This document shows, in pieces, positions 49,014-56,165 of a stretch of DNA of 64,000 nt. How positions within the stretch are numbered: the stretch's first letter is position 1; every line of letters starts with the position of its first letter. A program made the position numbers and the translations under genes. The notes below the pieces were generated by a model, which was not told the origin of the DNA, ran no database searches, and was given only the letters and a program-made list of their open reading frames with translations. Origin of the DNA: Candidatus Magnetobacterium casense (GTDB lineage Bacteria > Nitrospirota > Thermodesulfovibrionia > Thermodesulfovibrionales > Magnetobacteriaceae); assembly GCF_000714715.1 (NCBI RefSeq), contig NZ_JMFO01000019.1:124-64123 (forward strand). Direction: 5' to 3'.

Positions 49014-49092
49014 GCAAGCAATTTTGATACCCGAAAAAACTCGAATCCGATCAGTATATAACTTAAAATTACGGATAGTATAAGGAGATAGT

Positions 49093-50385
49093 ATGACAGT
49101 TTTTTTTGTCGTGTTACTGTTTATGATATATTCGACGCCTGTTTTTGCAGCGGATATACCACAAGTGGACAAGGGGGATACGGCCTGGATGCTGGTATCG
49201 GCGGCAATGGTGATGCTGATGACGCCTGGATTGGCCATGTTCTATGGTGGGATGGTGAGGAGGAAGAATGTCCTTGCCACGTTTATGCACAGCTTTATTG
49301 CCATTGCCGTGGTCAGCGTGCAGTGGTTTCTGGTAGGGTATAGCCTGTCCTTTGGGCCGGACATCCACGGGTTGATCGGCGGACTGGACTGGATCGGACT
49401 GAGCGGTGTTGGAGTCGAGCCAAATGCCGACTATGCCCCAACGGTACCACACCTGGCCTTTATGATCTACCAGGGCATGTTTGCCGTCATTACGCCGGCA
49501 CTGATCAGCGGTGCATTTGCCGAGCGGATGAAGTTTTCATCGTTTTTGGTCTTCACCCTCACATGGACGACGCTGGTCTATAATCCGGTTGCCCACTGGG
49601 TGTGGGGTAAGGGCGGGTGGCTGGCCGGTCTTGGGGTCCTTGACTTTGCCGGGGGAATTGTTGTACATGTTACATCGGGATTCTCCGCCCTTGCGGCAGC
49701 CCTGGTGATAGGTAAGAGAAAGGGCTTTCCGCATGAGTCCATGCCTCCCCACAACCTGCCACTAACCGTTATCGGGACGGGCATTCTGTGGTTTGGATGG
49801 TTTGGTTTTAACGGGGGAAGTGCCTTATCCAGCGGGCAACTCAGCGTAATGGCCTTTGTCACCTCACACACGGCGGCAGTGGCGGCGATGGTCGTATGGC
49901 TGGCCATTGAGTGGATTCATCGCGGGCAGCCCACGATGTTTGGCTCCGCAACGGCATCTATTGCAGGGTTGGCAACGGTGACTCCGGCGGCAGGTTTTGT
50001 ATCGCCCATGTCTGCCTTTGCCATCGGGATGTTGGCCGGGGCGGTATGTTACTTCTCTCTGAACATAAAATCACGCATAGGATACGACGACTCCCTTGAC
50101 GCCTTTGGTGTTCACGGCGTGGGTGGGACTATCGGCTCAATAAGTGTGGGTGTCTTTGCCTCACTGGCAATCAATGACCACGGTGCCAATGGCCTGATCT
50201 ACGGACAACACCGTCTGTTGCTTGTCCAGCTTGGTGCCGTTGCCATCGTTGCGCTGTACTCATTTGTGTTGACATTTGTCATCTTCAAGGCAATAAACGC
50301 CACCATGGGACTGAGGGTTCAGCACGATCAGGAGATCGAAGGCCTCGACGTTACTCAGCACGGTGAAAGCGGATACTACATGTGA
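49093..50385 (+). CDS. amt: Ammonium transporter (Amt/MEP)
   Basis: 430 residues after AAGGAGATAG. N-terminal signal-like segment ending VFAAD, then eleven membrane helices. WMLVSAAMVMLMTPGLAMFYGG is typical; the twin pore histidines are seen in YNPVAHWVWG and FGVHGVGGT. The C-terminal tail for GlnK control is short. No glnK is adjacent. Confidence 0.96.
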   Translation: MTVFFVVLLFMIYSTPVFAADIPQVDKGDTAWMLVSAAMVMLMTPGLAMFYGGMVRRKNVLATFMHSFIAIAVVSVQWFLVGYSLSFGPDIHGLIGGLDWIGLSGVGVEPNADYAPTVPHLAFMIYQGMFAVITPALISGAFAERMKFSSFLVFTLTWTTLVYNPVAHWVWGKGGWLAGLGVLDFAGGIVVHVTSGFSALAAALVIGKRKGFPHESMPPHNLPLTVIGTGILWFGWFGFNGGSALSSGQLSVMAFVTSHTAAVAAMVVWLAIEWIHRGQPTMFGSATASIAGLATVTPAAGFVSPMSAFAIGMLAGAVCYFSLNIKSRIGYDDSLDAFGVHGVGGTIGSISVGVFASLAINDHGANGLIYGQHRLLLVQLGAVAIVALYSFVLTFVIFKAINATMGLRVQHDQEIEGLDVTQHGESGYYM

Positions 50386-50390
50386 AGACA

Positions 50391-50542
50391 AGAAGGGAGG
50401 CGGCTCCGCCCCCTCCTCAGACCCACCCCGCAAGGGGAGGGGTGAGGCACGATTTTATCGCAGCGGATCGCACCCGCCCCGGCCACGAAGAAGTCCCCCT
50501 TTTATGGGGGGGCGCTGACCCCTTCTTATGCGATTGCCCTGC
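50391..50542. repeat. GC-rich dispersed repeat, copy 7 (reverse, composite)
   Basis: GGAGGCGGCTCCGCCCCCTC, then CCCCGCAAGGGGAGGGGTGA, modules GGCCACGAAGAAGTCCCCCT and TTTTATGGGGGGGCGCTGAC, ending TTATGCGATTGCCCTG, which matches the right end of copy 3. It lies between amt and the methyltransferase gene. Confidence 0.85.
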
Positions 50543-50600
50543 CTTAATCCTTGACATCCGGCAACAGGCTATGTCAAAGTAGACAGATAAGATTTTGACG

Positions 50601-52187
50601 ATGACAGACACCGACGATCTTCTCAACATAAAAGAGGCCAGCGAATGGGCAACGGCACACCTGGGTAAGGCTGTAACCACCTCAAACATCTCTTACCTGA
50701 TCCAGTATGGACTGCTCAGGAAGCTCGGAGAAAACGGGACGACTAAGGTATCCAGGCAGGAGTTGGCAGACTACTACAGGTCGTACAACGGCGGCAGAGA
50801 GCTTTCCTGGAATGACCAACTCGGTGGAGACCTCAACTGGGCATTATCCTTTGACAAGTACAAGGAGGCCGAAACAACCAAACACGTTCACCGCCTGCAT
50901 CCCTACAAGGGTAAGTTTATCCCGCAGCTTGTGGAGTACTTCCTGGACAGTCACACGGACAGCTTTAAGAGAGAGGCGGCATTCCAAAGAGGCGACATCG
51001 TGCTTGACCCCTTCTGCGGCAGCGGGACGACATTGGTACAGGCCTGCGAACTTGGTCTGCACGCAATTGGCATAGACGTCTCTGCCTTCAACGCACTGAT
51101 TGCCAACTGCAAGCTCATCAGATACGACATAGAAGGTGTCAGGGGCGAAATTGACAGGATAACCACGGCGTTTAAGGGCTTCCTCTCCAACTCGCACACA
51201 CTTGAGTTTGATGAAAAGCTGACGCAGGTGCTCTGTGAGTTTAACAACAGGTATTTCCCTGTCCCGGATTACAAGTATCGGGTAAAGCGTGGGGATATCA
51301 ACGAGGCGCTGTATGGGGCAGAGAGAGAGAAGAAGTTTCTGCCGATTTTTCAGAGCCTAGCAGCGGATTACAACATAAAGCTCAGACAAGACCATGCAGA
51401 AACATTCCTCGACAAGTGGTACTTGCAGCACGTCAGAGACGAAATAAAGTTTGTCTCTGCTAAGATCAGGGAGATAAGAGACCCCGCTGTAAAGAACATT
51501 ATAAGCGTCATTATGAGCAGGACTATGCGTTCCTGCAGATCTACGACCCATGCAGACCTTGCAACCTTAGTTGAACCGATAGCGGCAACCTATTACTGTG
51601 CCAAACACGGCAAGATATGTAAACCGCTCTTTTCAATCCTCAAGTGGTGGCAGACATACACCAAAGACACCATTAACCGCCTGTTGCAATTTGACAGACT
51701 GAGGACAAACACCTTCCAAGTTTGCCTGACGGGTGACAGCAGGACAATGGATATCCTTGGAGAATTAAGAAGGCAAGCCCCTTCTTTTTCGGAATTGGCA
51801 AGCAGGCAAAAGCTCAGGGGGATTTTCTCCAGCCCCCCCTACGTTGGACTGATCGATTATCATCAACAACATGCCTACGCCTATGAGCTGTTTGGCTTTG
51901 AGAGGAAAGACGACCTCGAGATCGGCCCCCTCTTCAAGGGGCAAGGCAGGCAGGCAAAGCAGGATTATATAAAGGGCATAATTGATGTGTTACTCAACTG
52001 CAAGAGGTTTCTGACAGAAGGCTATGACATCTTTCTCGTGGCAAACGATAAATACAACATGTATCCCACAATTGCTGATGGTGCCGGAATGGAAATCGTA
52101 AACAGATACAAACGTCCGGTATTAAACCGCACCGAAAAAGATAGGGGTGCGTACTCAGAGACAATCTTCCACTTGAAAAAGAAGTGA
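50601..52187 (+). CDS. DNA methyltransferase (N4-cytosine/N6-adenine type) of an R-M system
   Basis: 528 residues from ATG 50601 (TTG 50595 possible). An N-terminal helix-turn-helix-like segment (NIKEASEWATAHLGK, ISYLIQYGLL, VSRQELADYY) precedes the AdoMet motif DPFCGSGTT (about residue 137) and, some 275 residues later, the catalytic SPPY. This order with a long intervening region resembles the alpha group, and SPPY is more usual for cytosine-N4 enzymes. It overlaps the restriction gene (TGATG). It protects host DNA from the nuclease encoded downstream. Confidence 0.88.
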   Translation: MTDTDDLLNIKEASEWATAHLGKAVTTSNISYLIQYGLLRKLGENGTTKVSRQELADYYRSYNGGRELSWNDQLGGDLNWALSFDKYKEAETTKHVHRLHPYKGKFIPQLVEYFLDSHTDSFKREAAFQRGDIVLDPFCGSGTTLVQACELGLHAIGIDVSAFNALIANCKLIRYDIEGVRGEIDRITTAFKGFLSNSHTLEFDEKLTQVLCEFNNRYFPVPDYKYRVKRGDINEALYGAEREKKFLPIFQSLAADYNIKLRQDHAETFLDKWYLQHVRDEIKFVSAKIREIRDPAVKNIISVIMSRTMRSCRSTTHADLATLVEPIAATYYCAKHGKICKPLFSILKWWQTYTKDTINRLLQFDRLRTNTFQVCLTGDSRTMDILGELRRQAPSFSELASRQKLRGIFSSPPYVGLIDYHQQHAYAYELFGFERKDDLEIGPLFKGQGRQAKQDYIKGIIDVLLNCKRFLTEGYDIFLVANDKYNMYPTIADGAGMEIVNRYKRPVLNRTEKDRGAYSETIFHLKKK

Positions 52188-52963
52188 TGGTTTTATCTAA
52201 CGAACAACAAGTAAGCGTTGAAAATGTTTTGCGCAGTAGCTTAAGAAGCAAGTTTAAAAGCTACAACCCTGAGCCTGCAAAAATGCCATTTCATACAAGA
52301 TTGCTTGGCAAGGACAGAATGGCTCTATTTTCTTTCATACATTCCCTGAACACAAACTTTGGTACAAGTATTTTTGAACCTGTGGCATTAGCACTTGCAT
52401 CATCAAGATTTAAATGTGTTGAAAAACACCAGAAAGCCGCAACATATATTTCATCGGAGGCTCAAATAGTCATCCAAGATATTATGAATGGCTTATCGGC
52501 GGCTAAACGATCTCCTAACAAGTCAGAGGAAATCAGTGCAATAAGGGCAGTTTGCCAACATGGAGAGATGAAAACCGTAAAAACAACTAACATTGATATT
52601 AAGCTTATTGATCCAACCGATAGAATCTACCTGTTTGACCTTAAGACAGCAAAACCTAATGCTGGAGCTTTTAAAGAATTTAAACGAACGCTTTTAGAAT
52701 GGATTGCTGTTACACTGGCAACTGACCCAAATGCAAGTGTTCAATCTATAATCGCAATTCCCTACAACCCTTATGAACCAGAACCGTACAATCGCTGGAC
52801 AATGAGAGGTATGTTAGACCTTAAAGACGAGTTGAAGGTTGCAGAGGAATTTTGGGATTTTCTTGGAGGTACAGGTACATATCAGGATTTGCTCGATATC
52901 TTTGAACGGATAGGAATTGAGCTAAGAGCAGAAATTGACGAATATTTTGAAAGGTACAAATAA
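52187..52963 (+). CDS. TdeIII-family type II restriction endonuclease
   Basis: 258 residues from ATG 52187. It resembles the TdeIII family, whose type member, to my recollection, recognises GGNCC. The nuclease core is IDIKLIDPTDRIYLFDLKTAK, with the PD-(D/E)XK-like Asp...DLK arrangement. Markedly more AT-rich than its neighbours, as expected for a transferred R-M gene. The start is coupled to the methylase stop. Confidence 0.8.
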   Translation: MVLSNEQQVSVENVLRSSLRSKFKSYNPEPAKMPFHTRLLGKDRMALFSFIHSLNTNFGTSIFEPVALALASSRFKCVEKHQKAATYISSEAQIVIQDIMNGLSAAKRSPNKSEEISAIRAVCQHGEMKTVKTTNIDIKLIDPTDRIYLFDLKTAKPNAGAFKEFKRTLLEWIAVTLATDPNASVQSIIAIPYNPYEPEPYNRWTMRGMLDLKDELKVAEEFWDFLGGTGTYQDLLDIFERIGIELRAEIDEYFERYK

Positions 52964-52992
52964 TTTAATTTGAGTATTAGCATTGGACATTA

Positions 52993-53118
52993 CGGGGTCA
53001 ATGGGGCAGCGATCCCCGGCATAAAAGGGGTTAGTGACCCCTTGCGGGGGAGGTCTGAGGAGGGGGCAGAGGGGGTGGGGCACCCCTGCCACGAACCGCA
53101 CTCCTTCTTTCTTTTCCC
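52993..53118. repeat. GC-rich dispersed repeat, copy 8 (forward, composite)
   Basis: GGGGTCAATGGGGCAGCGAT, module GGCATAAAAGGGG, then GTGACCCCTTGCGGGGGAGG, TCTGAGGAGGGGGCAG and a pyrimidine-rich end (CTTCTTTCTTTTCCC). It follows the restriction gene directly and is opposite in orientation to copy 7 on the other side of the R-M pair. Confidence 0.87.
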
Positions 53119-53131
53119 TTCTTCATAGCGT

Positions 53132-53641
53132 ATGGATAACATAGACGACATAGAGATTGCGCTGCTGAGTGCGGCTGGATGTGCCCGAAACGTGATTGAG
53201 CACTGCTTGGCGGTCAAGGGGCTTGCCACAACGATCGCCCGAGGGATTGACGGGATAGACTCAGGGCTTGTCAGACGTGGTGCACTGCTTCACGACATCG
53301 GCAGGAGCAAGACCCACACCATCACTCATGCCGTTGAGGGCGTGAGGATCGCCACGAGTATGGGCATAGAGCAACCCGTCATAGACATCATCGAACGACA
53401 CATCGGCAGCGGAATCTCACAACAGGAGGCACGGGAGCTTGGCCTGCCCGTCAAGGACTACTTCCCCATAACCCGCGAGGAAAAGCTCATCTCCTGCGCC
53501 GATTCTCTGATAAGCGGCACACGCATCATGAGCTTTGAGGAGACCATCGCACACATCAGGCGGATACTTGGAGCCGACCACCCCGCAGTGGAACGCTTCA
53601 GAACGCTGCATCAAGAGATACGGTCGTGGATAAGACCGTAA
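53132..53641 (+). CDS. HD-domain phosphohydrolase (HDIG type)
   Basis: 169 residues. Metal ligands of the HD fold: His in VIEHCLAV, HD in ALLHDIGRSKTH, His in IERHIGSG and Asp in SCADSLISG. This is the short stand-alone HDIG family (TIGR00295-like); substrate unknown. Overlaps msbA by 16 bp. Confidence 0.88.
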   Translation: MDNIDDIEIALLSAAGCARNVIEHCLAVKGLATTIARGIDGIDSGLVRRGALLHDIGRSKTHTITHAVEGVRIATSMGIEQPVIDIIERHIGSGISQQEARELGLPVKDYFPITREEKLISCADSLISGTRIMSFEETIAHIRRILGADHPAVERFRTLHQEIRSWIRP

Positions 53642-55320
53642 TCCGGCGCCTGATATCCCTCACACGACCCTACTGGTCAACGGTGATCCTGGCGCTCTTG
53701 TGCGGCCTGCTGGCATCTGCCGTGATGGCTGCCATCGCCTGGCTGGTCAAACCGGCCATGGACATCATCTTCATGGATAAGAAGTACCAGTACCTGAAAC
53801 TGCTTCCATTTGCCGTCATCCTGCTGTTTGCGACAAAGGGGTTTTTGCACTTCTGCCAACAGTACCTAATCCAGTCTGCCGGTCTGTCGCTCATCAGGGA
53901 CACGCAGAGCAGGCTGCACAACCATATAATCTACATGCCCGTTGAGTATTTTGATAAGGAAACATCCGGGATGCTGATATCGAGGGTCCTCAATGACGTC
54001 ACGCTTATCAACAAGGTCATCTCCGAGGTCATCAGGGCAACGGTTGTCGAAATACCGAAGATTTTCATTCTCCTGGGGATCGCCTTTTACCGGAAGTGGG
54101 ACCTGACGCTGTTAAGCCTGCTCCTGGTGCCAGGGCTCGGCATCAGCGCAAAGAAACTCGGCAAAAAGGTAAAACAAAAAGTTGCAGCGGCACAGAAAAA
54201 CATGTCCCTTCTGACCCACAAACTATCGGAATCCATAACCGGCGTGAGGGTCATCAAGGTATTTAACCGCGAGGTCTACCGAAATGAACGCTTTATCGGG
54301 GCTGCCATGGACGTCTACAAGGACAACATCAAGGCCATAAAGTACAAGGAACTCAACAAACTGGTTGTGGACTTCATGACCGGTCTGGCCATTGGCTCGG
54401 TGTTGTTCTATGGCGGGATGCAGGTGGTGTCGGGCAAGATCACGCCCGGAGACTTTGCCTCCATCCTGACGGCCATATACCTTGTCTTTAGTCCCGCCAA
54501 GCTGATTGGCGAGGCGTACACCACTCTTCAGGGGATCAGGGCGGCCCTTGAGCGGATTGATCACGTGCTGGAGACTCCCGTGGAAGACACGGGCAAGGTT
54601 GAGATCACTCAGTTTAACGATTGCATCAGCCTTGAGTCGGTGACGTTTCGCTACAATCCCGATGACCCGCCCGTGTTAAGCGACATAAACCTTACGATCA
54701 AAAAGGGCGAGGTATTGGCCATCATTGGCCCCAGTGGCACCGGCAAGAGTACGTTGGTCAACCTGCTGCCACGGTTCTACATCCCCAGTGCAGGCAGCAT
54801 AAAGCTCGATGGCATTGACATCAGGGAGCTTGACATCCAATCCCTCAGAGGGCTGATAGCCACGGTCAGTCAGGACATCGTCCTGTTTAACGACACAATA
54901 AGGGAAAACATCGCCTTTGGCAATGCCCGGTGCAACTTTGAGCAGATACAGTGGGCGGCGGAGATGGCCTATGCAACAGAGTTTATCGAGCGTCTGCCCG
55001 AGGGCTTTGACACCATTGTTGGCGAACGGGGTCTGTCGCTCTCCGGGGGGCAGAGGCAGCGGATTGCCATAGCCAGGGCGCTGCTTAAAAACCCCCCAAT
55101 CCTGATCCTCGATGAGGCTACATCATCGCTCGACAACGCCTCAGAAGCACTCGTACAAAAGGCACTGGAGGGGCTTATGAAAGACAGAACAACCATTATC
55201 ATCGCTCACAGACTTTCAACCATCAGCAACGCCGACAGGATCATCGCCATAGAAAATGCCACTGTACGCACGGTGACAAGTCCCTCAGACCCGTTTTTAC
55301 AGCAAGTACACAATTTGTAA
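53626..55320 (+). CDS. msbA: Lipid A flippase MsbA-type ABC transporter
   Basis: 564 residues from GTG 53626. Six membrane helices (residues 1-300), then an ATPase domain with GPSGTGKST, LSGGQRQR, ILILDEATSSLD and AHRLST. Half-transporter that flips lipid A core across the inner membrane. Fits with kdsB elsewhere in the window. The coupling to an HD gene is unusual. Confidence 0.9.
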   Translation: MDKTVIRRLISLTRPYWSTVILALLCGLLASAVMAAIAWLVKPAMDIIFMDKKYQYLKLLPFAVILLFATKGFLHFCQQYLIQSAGLSLIRDTQSRLHNHIIYMPVEYFDKETSGMLISRVLNDVTLINKVISEVIRATVVEIPKIFILLGIAFYRKWDLTLLSLLLVPGLGISAKKLGKKVKQKVAAAQKNMSLLTHKLSESITGVRVIKVFNREVYRNERFIGAAMDVYKDNIKAIKYKELNKLVVDFMTGLAIGSVLFYGGMQVVSGKITPGDFASILTAIYLVFSPAKLIGEAYTTLQGIRAALERIDHVLETPVEDTGKVEITQFNDCISLESVTFRYNPDDPPVLSDINLTIKKGEVLAIIGPSGTGKSTLVNLLPRFYIPSAGSIKLDGIDIRELDIQSLRGLIATVSQDIVLFNDTIRENIAFGNARCNFEQIQWAAEMAYATEFIERLPEGFDTIVGERGLSLSGGQRQRIAIARALLKNPPILILDEATSSLDNASEALVQKALEGLMKDRTTIIIAHRLSTISNADRIIAIENATVRTVTSPSDPFLQQVHNL

Positions 55321-55641
55321 CCCGATCTTCCCCCTCCCTCAGCCCAATCGCATTTGACCGTAAGAGAAAAGAAAGGGGCGGCTCCGCTTCTTTTTCGCTC
55401 CAGGGGGTGAGGCACCCCTGCCATAAAAGTCGCACCTGGCCCCTTCAGAACCCCCCGCAAGGGGAGGGGTGAGCCACCCCGGGCACAAAGAAGTCCCCTT
55501 GACCCCATTATTTCACACTCAATTATCATGCCTGAAAAAAACTGTGTCACATTTCAGTATACCCGTTTTATTTTTACTCATTCATTATGCTATCATACTA
55601 TGAAAGATATGTATATCATATTTATATTTAAGGATTAAGAG
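55321..55641. other. 321-bp gap almost filled by repeat copy 9
   Basis: Beyond copy 9 (55340-55561) only an AT-rich stretch remains before the cyclic-nucleotide-binding gene, which has AAGGATTAAGAG as ribosome site. Confidence 0.6.
55340..55561. repeat. GC-rich dispersed repeat, copy 9 (reverse, longest, nested)
   Basis: Reading the minus strand: AT-rich arm (TATACTGAAATGTGACACAG), GGGGTCAAGGGGAC, an inserted module CTTCTTTGTGCCCGGGGTGG, GGGGGGTTCTGAAGGGG, a second insert with ACTTTTATGGCAGGGG, GGCGGAGCCG, CCCCTTTCTTTTC and the terminus GGTCAAATGCGATTGGGCTG shared with copy 3. It is copy 6 with two extra modules. Confidence 0.88.
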
Positions 55642-56028
55642 ATGAGAAGGATTGTGGTTAAACAGAGCTATAAAGATGGCCAGGTTATACTGAAAGAGGG
55701 TTCGTTTGGTGAAGGTACGTATCTGATCCTTGAAGGTAAGGTGCGCATTATAAAAACCATCCAGGGTGAACTTGTCGAAATCGCCCATCTTGAAAAGGGT
55801 GACTACTTTGGCGAAATGAGCTTTCTGGACAGACAACCACGCTCGGCCTCAGCCGTGGCCGAAGGCAACGTCGTGCTGGGTATCATCGACAAAGACTTCC
55901 TGGAGGAAGAGATAAGCAAGACCTCCGAGGAGTTTCGCTTGCTCCTCTATACCCTGGTGGAACGTCTGAGGCAGACAACCTCTGCCCTGGTGAGTCTCAG
56001 GGCGGAGAACCATATTCTCAAGAAGTAA
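55642..56028 (+). CDS. Cyclic-nucleotide-binding domain protein
   Basis: 128 residues: a single CNB fold. GEGTYLILEGKVRI and FGEMSFLDRQPRSASAVA match the phosphate-binding cassette, including Glu and Arg that contact the cyclic phosphate and ribose. A helical C-terminus follows; no DNA-binding domain. It lies 138 bp before a class III cyclase gene, so it could be its effector. Confidence 0.9.
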   Translation: MRRIVVKQSYKDGQVILKEGSFGEGTYLILEGKVRIIKTIQGELVEIAHLEKGDYFGEMSFLDRQPRSASAVAEGNVVLGIIDKDFLEEEISKTSEEFRLLLYTLVERLRQTTSALVSLRAENHILKK

Positions 56029-56165
56029 CCTTTGTCACCCCCGGTACGGTATCATATGTCTCATTCAGGGCATGGTGAGCTTAGAGGGGGGATAGGGTGT
56101 GAGTTGCGTTTTGGCAAAGAACGGGTTGGTGATGGGTAGTAAATACAAGGTGTCATAGGGGTTGA

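Larger units (their letters stand above)
48701..49092. other. 392-bp leader region before the ammonium transporter
   Basis: Holds a promoter candidate (48770-48799), a possible short ORF starting at 48844 after GAGGGAGAC, and repeat copy 6. Apart from these I see nothing. Confidence 0.5.

Noticed and set aside
48844..49083. 79-codon ORF before amt as a real gene
   Set aside because: Most of it translates the GC-rich repeat; kept only as a possible leader ORF in the findings.
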